Origin: Hyphomicrobiales bacterium
GTDB taxonomy: Bacteria > Pseudomonadota > Alphaproteobacteria > Rhizobiales > Rhizobiaceae
Length of the DNA stretch: 64,000 nucleotides
Assembly: GCA_900469965.1 (NCBI GenBank)
Contig: UBZP01000006.1
Span: 124,001-188,000, forward strand
Direction: 5' to 3'
The translations under genes and the position numbers were made by a program. Under the pieces are notes generated by a model. It was not told where the DNA came from and ran no database searches. It saw only the letters and a list, made by a program, of their open reading frames with translations. Numbering within the stretch: the first letter of the stretch is position 1; every line of letters starts with the position of its first letter. This document shows positions 1 through 7,944 of the stretch, piece by piece.

Positions 1-2
1 GC

Positions 3-818
3 GAGGACACGCTGCGCCGGGCGGAGGAACTGGCGCTCGGAACCGACTACTACCTCGACGCCGCCGAGGCGGTGCGCGACGCCGATCTCGTCATCGTCTC
101 CGTACCGGTCGGCGCCTCCGGCAGCGTCGCCCAGCAGATCGCGCCCAACCTGAAGCCCGGCGCGATCCTCACCGATGTCGGCTCGACAAAGGCGTCCGTC
201 GTGGCGCAGATGCTGCCGCACGTGCCGAAGGGTGTCCACTTCATCCCCGGCCACCCGCTCGCCGGCACCGAGCATTCCGGTCCCGACGCCGGGTTTGCGG
301 ATCTGTTCCGCGGGCGCTGGTGCATCCTCACGCCCGTGCACGGCACCGACAAGGCCGCCAAGAAGAAGCTTTCGACCTTCTGGGAAACGCTGGGCTCGAA
401 GGTGGACGAGATGGACACCGAGCACCACGACAAGGTGCTGGCGATCGTCTCGCACCTGCCGCACATCATCGCCTACAACATCGTCGGCACCGCGGACGAT
501 CTGGAGACGGTGACGGAATCGGAAGTCATCAAGTATTCGGCTTCCGGCTTTCGCGATTTCACCCGCCTGGCCGCCTCCGACCCGACGATGTGGCGCGACG
601 TCTGCCTGCACAACAAGGACGCCATCCTCGAAATGCTGTCGCGCTTTTCGGAGGATCTCGCCTATCTGCAGCGGGCGATCCGCTGGGGCGATGGCGAGAA
701 GCTGTTCGATCTCTTCACCCGCACCAGGGCCATCCGCCGGTCGATCATCGACGCCGGCCAGGACACGGCGGCTGCGAACTTCGGACGGCCCGTGGCCCCG
801 CCGGACAAGCCGTCCTGA
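3..818 (+). CDS. tyrC: Prephenate/arogenate dehydrogenase, 5' end outside window
   Basis: This is the C-terminal part of a cyclohexadienyl (prephenate/arogenate) dehydrogenase, the NAD(P)-dependent step to 4-hydroxyphenylpyruvate or tyrosine. The reading frame is open from the first bases, so the start and most of the N-terminal Rossmann fold lie left of the window. Visible family marks are the end of the nucleotide-binding domain (VSVPVGASG), the GHPLAGTEHSGP substrate-site motif, a SHLPHIIAYN stretch and the helical C-terminal dimerisation domain with SGFRDFTRLA. It converges with the DUF2125 gene, leaving only 6 bases between them. tyrA-type homologues share these motifs; the symbol tyrC follows alphaproteobacterial use and is inferred. 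Confidence 0.9.
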   Translation, partial: EDTLRRAEELALGTDYYLDAAEAVRDADLVIVSVPVGASGSVAQQIAPNLKPGAILTDVGSTKASVVAQMLPHVPKGVHFIPGHPLAGTEHSGPDAGFADLFRGRWCILTPVHGTDKAAKKKLSTFWETLGSKVDEMDTEHHDKVLAIVSHLPHIIAYNIVGTADDLETVTESEVIKYSASGFRDFTRLAASDPTMWRDVCLHNKDAILEMLSRFSEDLAYLQRAIRWGDGEKLFDLFTRTRAIRRSIIDAGQDTAAANFGRPVAPPDKPS

Positions 819-824
819 GCTGCC

Positions 825-1820
825 TCAGAGCGGCGGGATGGCCGCGATCGGGATGAAGCCCAGGTAGACGACGCCGTCGTCGACCTTCAGCCGCACGCGC
901 GCATCGTCGGAGCCGCCCGACAGGCCGCGGATCGTCTGCGTGACGCTGTCGGCCGTGTCGGCCAATTCGGGGAACGCCCTCTTGACGAGGTCGCGGACGC
1001 TATCGATGCCGTTCACCCTGACCTCGAAGTGGCCGGAGAGCAGGCCATCCTCGTCGATCGCGTAGGGTCCGGATAGGACCGCTGTATTGCCGTTGCCGAA
1101 GTCGAGGCCGAAGCGGCGCAGTTCGCCTTTCGTGTCGCGGGGGACGTTCTCCGGCGGTCCGCTCGCAAGCCAGCCGGCGGCGCCTTCGATCGACAGGTCG
1201 ACCGCCGCGTCGAGGCTCGGCACCGCGGTGTCGGCGACCTTCAGCTCGAGCCCGGTCAGGGACAGGGCCGCGTCCAGCACAGCGCCGTTCTCCCGCGTGT
1301 GCATCTCCCCGTGGCGCACGGTGAATGTCAGGGGCGTGCGGCCCATCCCCGGGGTGAACGTGCCCCGCAGCGCGTCATAAGCGACCGAGACGCGCTCCAG
1401 TGCGGCCGTTCCCGCCACGACGCTCGCATGCAGCAGGTCCCAGTCGGCATCCAGCGACAGGTCGGGGGCGACGCGGACCTGCGCGGGGCCGTCGAGTTCG
1501 ACGACGGCGTGGCCGGGGCGGTAGACCTGTGCTGCCGAGCGCAGCGCGCCGAAGCTCGCAGACGTGCCGGTGCGGCTGTCGTCGAGGCCGAGCGAATCGC
1601 AGAACACGCCGATGCGGAAGGGGTATCCCCGGACGTCCAGCCCGGTGCATGCCACGGCAACGGAGGCGTCGGACAGCTGCCCCCGGACGACGGCCTTCAG
1701 CCTGTCGGCGCCATAGAACCAGGCGGCCGTGTAGACCGCAACGACGACCGCTACGCCCAGGCCGAGAAACCAAAATCTGCGGGCGATGCGGGATGGCGCC
1801 GCGCCGTTCGTCGAAGTCAT
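825..1820 (-). CDS. DUF2125 domain-containing membrane-anchored protein
   Basis: A 331-residue protein with an N-terminal membrane anchor (about residues 15-37, after a basic RIARRFW segment) followed by a long predicted extracytoplasmic beta-rich region. The pattern YGADRLKAVV, then CTGLDVRGYPFR, is what I recognise of the DUF2125 family found in Alphaproteobacteria near tyrC. It has no known enzymatic motif. The short gap to the convergent tyrC is conserved-looking. The function is unknown; an envelope role is inferred only from the predicted topology. Confidence 0.8.
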   Translation of the reverse strand: MTSTNGAAPSRIARRFWFLGLGVAVVVAVYTAAWFYGADRLKAVVRGQLSDASVAVACTGLDVRGYPFRIGVFCDSLGLDDSRTGTSASFGALRSAAQVYRPGHAVVELDGPAQVRVAPDLSLDADWDLLHASVVAGTAALERVSVAYDALRGTFTPGMGRTPLTFTVRHGEMHTRENGAVLDAALSLTGLELKVADTAVPSLDAAVDLSIEGAAGWLASGPPENVPRDTKGELRRFGLDFGNGNTAVLSGPYAIDEDGLLSGHFEVRVNGIDSVRDLVKRAFPELADTADSVTQTIRGLSGGSDDARVRLKVDDGVVYLGFIPIAAIPPL

Positions 1821-1923
1821 GCCGTTCTCCGTTCTGGCGGAAGGACCAGGAGTTGTCTAGATTGCCCTCGCCGGCAAGAAGCCGGCAATTGCGGCGGCAT
1901 TCAGGTAGGTACGGGCAGGCGCG

Positions 1924-2463
1924 GTGGACAGCAACGAATTTTGGGTCTTCGGTTACGGCTCCCTGATGTGGAATCCGGGGTTCGAGGTGGAGGAGAGCCG
2001 GCCAGCCCGCCTGCACGGGTTCCGCCGCTCGCTGTGCGTGCGCTCCTGGGTGCATCGCGGCACGCCCGACCATCCGGGCCTCGTGCTCGGGCTGGACCGG
2101 GGCGGTTCATGCCGGGGCATGGCGTTTCGCGTGGCGCCGGAGCGATGGGATGCGGTGGTCGACTATCTGCGCGAGCGCGAGCTGGTCACGCATGTCTACA
2201 AGGAGCGCACCCTGCCGGTCACCCTCGGGAACGGGCTGCGCAAGCCGGCGCTCGCCTATGTGATCGACCGCAGCCATCATCAGTATGCCGGCGCGCTGTC
2301 CGTCGAGGAGGCGGCGCTCGCCGTCAGCACGGCGAAGGGCAAGTCGGGCCCGAACACCGAATATGTGGCCAATACGCTCGCCCACCTGCGGGAGATGGGC
2401 ATTCGCGACCATTGGCTGGAAGACGTCGGGCGTTCCGTCGACCGGCTCGTCAACGGCGGCTGA
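1924..2463 (+). CDS. ChaC-like gamma-glutamylcyclotransferase
   Basis: A 179-residue protein of the ChaC family, which cleaves the gamma-glutamyl group of glutathione to 5-oxoproline and Cys-Gly. The start is GTG (GTG GAC AGC) and gives the canonical N-terminus WVFGYGSLMWNPGF, the glycine-rich substrate loop of the family. The later YLRERELVTHVYKE segment matches the conserved YL-RE region. The C-terminal AKGKSGPNTEYV and HLREMGI segments are also typical. It diverges from DUF2125 and converges with the plsC-like gene. The family assignment is firm; substrate specificity is inferred. Confidence 0.87.
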   Translation: MDSNEFWVFGYGSLMWNPGFEVEESRPARLHGFRRSLCVRSWVHRGTPDHPGLVLGLDRGGSCRGMAFRVAPERWDAVVDYLRERELVTHVYKERTLPVTLGNGLRKPALAYVIDRSHHQYAGALSVEEAALAVSTAKGKSGPNTEYVANTLAHLREMGIRDHWLEDVGRSVDRLVNGG

Positions 2464-2500
2464 GGTCCGCTTGCCACCGCATGGCCGTTGGGCGGCGGCG

Positions 2501-3292
2501 TCAGGCCCCGCGGGCGCGCAACTCGGCGATGCGCGCCGCCGCGGTCGGGGGCAGCGGCAGGTGCGGATTGGCCTCGACCGTCTCCAGGAGCAGCTTGTCG
2601 CTCGCCGTCTCCATAACGTCGATCAGATGGGCGAGGAAGGCATCCGGGTCCATGCCGGCCGGGATCGGCGGCAGGATGCGGACCTTGAAATGACCGGGAT
2701 AGCGCAGGAACTTGCGCCGCGGCCAGAACAGGCCGGGATGCATGACGACCGGAAGCACCGGCACCTTCAGGTCGCGGTAGAGCCTTGCGATCCCGTACTT
2801 GTATTCGGGCGGGGCTCCGGGCGGGCGGCGCGTGCCTTCCGGATAGATGATGAGCTGGCGGCCGCTCTGCATCTCGGCCTTGGCCCGCTCCATCACCGCG
2901 GCCATCACCCGGCCGCGTGCGCCCCGGTCGACGGGTACCATGCGCTGCTTGAGGATGTACCAGCCGAACAACGGGATCCAGGTCAATTCGCGCTTGAGGA
3001 TGTAGAAGGGATCGTCCTGCCACGGCAGCAGCGCGTAGGCATCCCAGAAGGACTGGTGCTTCGGGGCGAAGATGTAGCCCTGGCCCTTGGGGATGTTCTC
3101 CAGGCCCTCGATCTCGAAGGTCGCTCCCACGATCCTGGCAAACAGCCAGTGGTTGCTGCGCGCCCAGTTCTTGGCAATGACATAGGCCTTCTTGCGCGGC
3201 AGCAGGAAATAGACCGGCGTCAGCACGATCATCTGAAGGATCAGATTGAGGTAGAAGGCCAGGTTGAACAGGATGGAACGCACGACGATCAT
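2501..3292 (-). CDS. plsC: 1-acyl-sn-glycerol-3-phosphate acyltransferase
   Basis: A 263-residue membrane-associated acyltransferase of the PlsC family, which makes phosphatidic acid from lysophosphatidic acid. It shows an N-terminal hydrophobic region (residues 1-32), the catalytic HX4D motif as HQSFWD (His79-Asp84), a substrate-binding YPEGTRRPPG block (around 150-159) and the conserved VLPVVMHPGLFWPR region. Length is normal. It converges with the ChaC gene and lies in the same direction as the ydcF-like gene upstream. The family also includes LPS and ornithine-lipid acyltransferases, so the exact acyl acceptor is not certain. Confidence 0.87.
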   Translation of the reverse strand: MIVVRSILFNLAFYLNLILQMIVLTPVYFLLPRKKAYVIAKNWARSNHWLFARIVGATFEIEGLENIPKGQGYIFAPKHQSFWDAYALLPWQDDPFYILKRELTWIPLFGWYILKQRMVPVDRGARGRVMAAVMERAKAEMQSGRQLIIYPEGTRRPPGAPPEYKYGIARLYRDLKVPVLPVVMHPGLFWPRRKFLRYPGHFKVRILPPIPAGMDPDAFLAHLIDVMETASDKLLLETVEANPHLPLPPTAAARIAELRARGA

Positions 3293-3372
3293 CAGGCGGA
3301 AGCTCTCCTCGGAAGGTAAGCCTGCCTACACGAATATTCCGGCGCCGGAAACCGGGTCCGAGCGCAATGCGT

Positions 3373-4095
3373 TCAGTTCTCCGGAAGCAAGGCCGCATGG
3401 GCCGGTTCGTCGCGCCGCAAGCCGCTCGCCGTGCGCGCGCCGATCATGTCGCGGACGACCGCGACGGAGTACTTGACGTATTCCGACAGCATCGCCTTCA
3501 TCACCTGCGGCTCGCCGAGCCAGCTGCCGTTCCTCAGGTCGGAATTGATGACGGGGTAGGACAGGAACTCGGTGTCCTTGTCGCTCCGCCGCAGTTCCAA
3601 GAGGCTGCGGGGCATATGGTAGTTGTTCGTCACGACCAGGACCCGGCGGTAGCCGTGATCGCTGATCCAGCGCGCCGTCTCGTTGGCATTGCCGATCGTG
3701 TCCATCGCGTCGTAGCCGATGTCGACGCAGCACTCGAACAGCGAGGACGAGGACTGGGTGAACTTGCGGATCTGGTTGCCGGAGGTGGTCGGGTTGGCGC
3801 CGGAGATCAGCAGGCGCTTGCCGGCGCCTTCCTGCAGCAGGCCGATCGCCTGGTCGATGCGCTGGAATCCGCCGGTCAGCACGACGATCGCGTCGGCGCG
3901 GGGATGGCGCGGCGCCTCGAGCGAGGCGACGGTATCGGCGAAATAGAGGAAACCGCCGACCATCACGCCGGAAACGATCAGCAGCAGGAAGAGAAACAGC
4001 CGCACGAAGCGACGAATCGGACGGATCCGCCAGCGTCTGGCTGGAGGCGTGCCATCCTTCGTGATCAGGTTCCTCGACTCGTCCATTGCGACCAT
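3373..4095 (-). CDS. YdcF family (DUF218) membrane protein
   Basis: A 240-residue protein with one N-terminal membrane segment (about residues 32-54, after arginine-rich RRWRIRPIRRFVR) and a DUF218/YdcF domain. Recognisable blocks are ADAIVVLTGG, the LLISGAN loop, NANETARWI and VVTNNYHMPRSLLEL. Relatives such as ElyC/SanA affect envelope and peptidoglycan precursor homeostasis, but no reaction is established for this member. It lies just downstream of ftsX and in the same direction, so cotranscription with ftsEX is plausible. Confidence 0.82.
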   Translation of the reverse strand: MVAMDESRNLITKDGTPPARRWRIRPIRRFVRLFLFLLLIVSGVMVGGFLYFADTVASLEAPRHPRADAIVVLTGGFQRIDQAIGLLQEGAGKRLLISGANPTTSGNQIRKFTQSSSSLFECCVDIGYDAMDTIGNANETARWISDHGYRRVLVVTNNYHMPRSLLELRRSDKDTEFLSYPVINSDLRNGSWLGEPQVMKAMLSEYVKYSVAVVRDMIGARTASGLRRDEPAHAALLPEN

Positions 4096-4162
4096 GATTC
4101 TTCTTCATATCGTGCGATTGCGGCGAGGACGAGTCCGCTGCGGCACAATGGCGCGGCCTAAA

Positions 4163-5170
4163 TCACGTCTCGGGCAACCCGTCGGTTCGCGCCGGATCGG
4201 AGCGGATCCGGTCGATCTCGAAAATCGTGCGCATGACCGTGAAGCGGGCCGTCAGCGTCGTCAACAGCGCGATCACGATCATCGTCGCGGCAATGCCGAG
4301 ATAGCCGCCGGGGCCGACCGAGAAGGTGCCGAACAGCGCGGTCGCCTGGTCGCTTTCCGGCGTGGCGAGCGAGCGCCCCTGCCAGTAGCCGGCAATCGCG
4401 AAGACGAGGGCGGCCAGCGCCCCGCCCGCAAACGAGCCCTTCAGGCTGATCTTCAGGAAATGCTTCTGGAACTCGGTCGCCACGAAGCCCGCCTCGGCGC
4501 CGACGAAATGCAGCACCTCGATGATGTGGCGGTTGCCGGACAGCGCGCCGCGCGTGGCGAAGACGACGGTGAGCACCATGGCCGAGAACACCAGGATGAG
4601 GACGCCGGTGCCGATCCAGGCGGTGGTCTCCGCCATGGCCACGAGCCGGTTCACCCAGGTGCGGTGGTCGTCGAGGAAGGCCTGGGGGATCTTCTCGGAA
4701 AGCGCCTTCCGCATCGCGGCGAAATCCGGCGGGTCGCGCTCGTCGATCGTGATCACCACCAGCCGCGGCACCGGCAGCTCGTCGAGGTCCAGGCCCTCGC
4801 CGAGCCAGGGTTCCAGCAGCCGCGCGGTCGCGGCCCGGTCGACGATCTGGCCGTCGCGCGTTCCGGTGAAGGTGAGCGCGAGGTCGCGGGCGTCGTTCAG
4901 CGCCGCTTCCATGTCCAGCTTGTCGTCCGGCTTGATCTGGATCGTGATCTCGCGGGAGATCTGGCTCTGCCAGCTCGCCGCAGTCGCCCTGACCATGCTG
5001 ACGGCGCCATAGGTCAGGCAGGCGAGAAAGGCCATGATGGCGATGACGCACATCAGCGCGTTGCCGGAGACGTTCGAGGGCGGCACGATCGGCGCTGTCG
5101 GCCGGACGCGCATTTCCGGGCGTTTCTGTTGGCGCTCCTGCGGTTCCTGCTGCATGGCGTGCTCATTCAT
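4163..5170 (-). CDS. ftsX: Cell division ABC transporter permease FtsX
   Basis: A 335-residue inner-membrane protein, the permease half of FtsEX, which couples ATP hydrolysis to activation of septal peptidoglycan hydrolases. A cytoplasmic N-terminus precedes the first membrane segment (about 36-60), a large periplasmic loop (QSQISREITIQIKP to WVNRLVAM) and three further membrane segments, with the family signature HIIEVLHFVGAEAGFVATEF near residue 217. Its start overlaps the end of ftsE by 8 bases, implying translational coupling. The periplasmic loop is typical in size. Confidence 0.92.
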   Translation of the reverse strand: MNEHAMQQEPQERQQKRPEMRVRPTAPIVPPSNVSGNALMCVIAIMAFLACLTYGAVSMVRATAASWQSQISREITIQIKPDDKLDMEAALNDARDLALTFTGTRDGQIVDRAATARLLEPWLGEGLDLDELPVPRLVVITIDERDPPDFAAMRKALSEKIPQAFLDDHRTWVNRLVAMAETTAWIGTGVLILVFSAMVLTVVFATRGALSGNRHIIEVLHFVGAEAGFVATEFQKHFLKISLKGSFAGGALAALVFAIAGYWQGRSLATPESDQATALFGTFSVGPGGYLGIAATMIVIALLTTLTARFTVMRTIFEIDRIRSDPARTDGLPET

Positions 5171-5822
5171 AGATGTCGAGCCGCCCTTGCGAGAGGATCA
5201 TGCGCCGCGCATCCACCTGGTCCATCAGGGAGAGGTCGTGGGTGGCGATGACGACGGCCGTTCCGAGCCGGTTGAGTTCCATGAACAGGCTCAGGAGCCG
5301 CCGCGCCATCGGCGGATCGACGTTGCCGGTGGGCTCGTCGGCGAGCAGAAGCTCGGGGCGGTCGATCAGCGCGCGGGCGATCGCCGCGCGCTGCTTCTCG
5401 CCGCCGGAGAGAACCGGCGGCAGAACGTTGATGCGTTCGCCGAGACCCACCCATTTCAACAGGTCGATGACGTCGGCGCGGTAGGACAGCTCGTCCTTGC
5501 CGCGCACGCGCAGCGGCAGCGCCACGTTCTCATAGGTCGTCAGGTGATCGAGAAGGCGGAAATCCTGGAAGACGATGCCGATGCGGCGACGCAGCATCGG
5601 CAGCTCCTCGCGGGGGATGGTGGCGATGTTGCGGTCGAAGGTGCGAATGAGCCCCCGGGTCGGCTGCAGCGACAGGAACAGCAGCCGCAGCAGCGTCGAC
5701 TTGCCGGCGCCGGACGGGCCGGTCAGGAACTGGAAGGATCGGCGCGGAATGTCAAAGGTCAGGTCGCGGAGCACTTCCGGACCCATCCCGTACCGCAGGC
5801 CGACATTCTCGAAGTGTATCAA
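5163..5822 (-). CDS. ftsE: Cell division ATP-binding protein FtsE
   Basis: A 219-residue ABC ATPase that pairs with FtsX at the septum. It carries Walker A GPSGAGKS (35-42), a Q-loop in VFQDFRLLD, the signature LSGGEKQR (138-145), Walker B LLLADEPTG (158-166) and the switch His in ATHDL. Length is exactly that of the family. It is first in the ftsE-ftsX pair and diverges from the gene starting at 6020, across about 200 bases that contain the inverted repeat AACCA-N3-TGGTT (5927-5939). Confidence 0.95.
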   Translation of the reverse strand: MIHFENVGLRYGMGPEVLRDLTFDIPRRSFQFLTGPSGAGKSTLLRLLFLSLQPTRGLIRTFDRNIATIPREELPMLRRRIGIVFQDFRLLDHLTTYENVALPLRVRGKDELSYRADVIDLLKWVGLGERINVLPPVLSGGEKQRAAIARALIDRPELLLADEPTGNVDPPMARRLLSLFMELNRLGTAVVIATHDLSLMDQVDARRMILSQGRLDIYE

Positions 5823-6019
5823 AGGGGCAATCCGGTTCTCGTCTATGCGCGCGAAGCGTACCTTTCTCGCAGGCTCGCCGATGGCACGAAATCAAGGCCC
5901 ATCCAAGGCCGGTTTCCGAAGCATTAACCAGTATGGTTTACGTTTCGTAAGGATTCGGATCAATGCCCGACATTTCACGGGTGGTTCGTCGCTGGACGAC
6001 AACGGCAAGGAGCACCGCC

Positions 6020-6721
6020 ATGAGCGCATTCGGCGCACGGCGCGACAAGGGCGCCCCGATCGACCTGCTGCCGCCGGAACCGGGAAAACGCAGGCCGGAG
6101 ACGGCTGCGAGGCGGCCATCCCTCGACATCGTCGATGCGGATTTCGTCGTCCTGCCGGATCGCCGCGGCAACGCCGCCCGGGCGACGGCGAAGAACGACA
6201 ACCGGACGGGTGAGGGCGCGGACGGCGCCGCCGTCGCGGTCATGGTCGCGCTCGGCCGGTTTGCGCTCGCCGCCCTCCTGGCCTCCGCGCAACTCGTGGA
6301 GCGCGGGCTGCAACGCCTGCCGGCCCGGGCCTTCGGCACGGTCGTGACCGCAGGCGTGGCCGGGGCCTTCTTCTTCGCCGGCGGGCTTTCCGCGCTCGCC
6401 ACCGTCTTTTCCGGCGGCGCCGCCGAGGCCGGGCTGCAGGTCGCCGGGGTGACGTCGTCGCTGGACGACCGCAACGGGATGAAGGTCCTTTCGGTCTATG
6501 GCGCGGTCGAGAACCGGTCGCCGCAGGCCCATCCGCTGCCGGCCATCATCGTCGACGTCATCGTCAACGGCAGGACCGTGGCGCGCCACCGGATCGAGAC
6601 GGCCTCCGCGCGCATGGCGCCGGGGACGACGCGGCCGTTCTCGCTGAAGATCCCGCACCAGGGCAGCGGCCTGCCGAAAGTCGCCGTTTCGCTCGTGCCC
6701 GAGGATGCGCTCCGGCTGTGA
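6020..6721 (+). CDS. Single-pass membrane protein divergent from ftsE, family unclear
   Basis: A 233-residue protein. I chose the ATG at 6020 because AAGGAG lies 7 bases upstream; an in-frame ATG at 5963 lacks a comparable site. The N-terminal third is charged and low complexity, followed by one or two hydrophobic segments (one near residue 120, FGTVVTAGVAGAFFFAGGLS) and a C-terminal DUF3426-like beta domain (KVLSVYGAVENRSPQAHPLPA, then VARHRIETASARMAPG). In many rhizobia the gene in this position is a zinc-ribbon (MJ0042-type) protein with the same C-terminal domain. No CxxC pair is present here, so this looks like a version without the zinc ribbon. It is followed closely by hpt. Confidence 0.65.
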   Translation: MSAFGARRDKGAPIDLLPPEPGKRRPETAARRPSLDIVDADFVVLPDRRGNAARATAKNDNRTGEGADGAAVAVMVALGRFALAALLASAQLVERGLQRLPARAFGTVVTAGVAGAFFFAGGLSALATVFSGGAAEAGLQVAGVTSSLDDRNGMKVLSVYGAVENRSPQAHPLPAIIVDVIVNGRTVARHRIETASARMAPGTTRPFSLKIPHQGSGLPKVAVSLVPEDALRL

Positions 6722-6784
6722 GTGTGCTATGCGGCGGGCAGAAGCGGCGGATGCCGCCTGTCCCAATGCCGGAGCGAGATCCAG

Positions 6785-7330
6785 ATGCAAGTCGTGCGCG
6801 GAAAGAAGATCGAAACCCTCTACAGCCCGGACCAGATCGCGCAGCGCAATGCGGAGATGGCCGAGCAGATCAAGGCGGGACCGACCAAGGACCTGCTCGT
6901 CATCTCGATCCTGAAGGGGTCCTTCATCTTCGCGGCCGACCTGATCCGTGCCATGCACGCGACCGGGCTCGCGCCCGAGGTGGAGTTCATCACGCTTTCG
7001 AGCTATGGCAAGGGGACGACCTCGCAGGGCGTCAGGATCGTCAAGGACATCGATAGCGACGTGCACGGGCGCGACATCCTGCTGATCGACGACATCCTCG
7101 AATCCGGCCGCACGCTGAAGTTTGCCAAGGAGCTGCTCCTGGAGCGCGGCGCCCATCGCGTCACCATCGCCGTCCTGCTCGACAAGCGCGTCAAGCGGCA
7201 GACCGACCTCGAGGCGGACTATGTCGGCTTCGAATGCCCCGATCACTTCGTCGTGGGCTACGGCATGGACGTCGCCTATGCCTTCCGGGAGCTGCCCTTC
7301 GTCGGCGTCGTCACCGGCGACGCGGACTGA
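6785..7330 (+). CDS. hpt: Hypoxanthine phosphoribosyltransferase
   Basis: A 181-residue type I phosphoribosyltransferase that salvages hypoxanthine and guanine to IMP and GMP. The chosen start at 6785 has GGAGCGAG upstream and gives the typical N-terminus; the open frame begins earlier but without support. Visible motifs are ISILKGSFIFAADL (purine-binding and PPi loop), LSSYGKGTTS, the PRPP loop ILLIDDILESGRT (98-110) with its two acidic residues, and the purine-contacting YVGFECPDHFVVGYGMD. It lies 63 bases after the membrane protein gene and may be cotranscribed with it. Confidence 0.93.
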   Translation: MQVVRGKKIETLYSPDQIAQRNAEMAEQIKAGPTKDLLVISILKGSFIFAADLIRAMHATGLAPEVEFITLSSYGKGTTSQGVRIVKDIDSDVHGRDILLIDDILESGRTLKFAKELLLERGAHRVTIAVLLDKRVKRQTDLEADYVGFECPDHFVVGYGMDVAYAFRELPFVGVVTGDAD

Positions 7331-7485
7331 TCCCGGCCCGCTCCGGCACAACGCCCCCACGGTTTGTCCTGCCGCCGTTTACCGATCGCAAAGGAAACTC
7401 TGGTCTTTTCTGGGGCGGCCGCGGTCGCGGCTGCGCGCTCGGCGCATTGCGGACAGGGTCGGATGGACGGCCCGAAGGGGACACC

Positions 7486-7845
7486 ATGGCGAGAATTCTG
7501 ATCACCGAGGACGAGGATTCGCTGCGTATATTCGTGGCGCGGGCGCTGCGGCTCGACGGCCACGAGACGGTGGAGGCCGCCGACGGCGCCCAGGGGCTCG
7601 ACACGCTTTCCGAAGGCGGTTTCGACCTGCTCCTGTCCGATATCCGCATGCCGGTGATGGACGGCATCGAACTCGCCCACAGGGCCGCGAAGGCCCATCC
7701 GCAGCTCAAGATCCTGCTGATGACCGGCTATGCCGAGCAGCGCGAGCGGGCGGACGATCTCGCCGGGAAGATCGTCGATGTCGTGGCCAAGCCGTTCAGC
7801 CTGCCGGACATCCGCACGGCGGTGGCGCGCGCGCTGGCCGCCTGA
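7486..7845 (+). CDS. cpdR: CpdR-like single-domain response regulator
   Basis: A 119-residue stand-alone receiver domain. The acidic pocket EDED (8-11), phosphoacceptor Asp52 in LLLSDIRMPVMDG, Thr80 in LLMTGYAEQ and Lys102 in VVAKPF are all present, with no output domain. The TGYAEQRERA and IVDVVAKPFSLPDIR blocks match CpdR, the alphaproteobacterial factor that, when unphosphorylated, primes ClpXP for degradation of cell-cycle regulators. The chain ends in Ala-Ala, as in CpdR proteins that are themselves ClpXP substrates. The start at 7486 gives exactly the receiver-domain length. Assignment to CpdR rather than another orphan receiver is by similarity of these blocks. Confidence 0.85.
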   Translation: MARILITEDEDSLRIFVARALRLDGHETVEAADGAQGLDTLSEGGFDLLLSDIRMPVMDGIELAHRAAKAHPQLKILLMTGYAEQRERADDLAGKIVDVVAKPFSLPDIRTAVARALAA

Positions 7846-7944
7846 CCGGCTGCCGCAGCGCACGCCATCCGGCACGCCTGAACCCTGGTCGCGGCCGTCC
7901 GGCCGGACCACGCCCGAAAAGCGCCGGATCGGAAATCCGAAGAT

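Noticed and set aside
5920-5945. CtrA-type site between ftsE and its divergent neighbour
   Set aside because: Only one TTAACC half-site is present, in an AACCA-N3-TGGTT inverted repeat; the TTAA-N7-TTAA spacing is not met.
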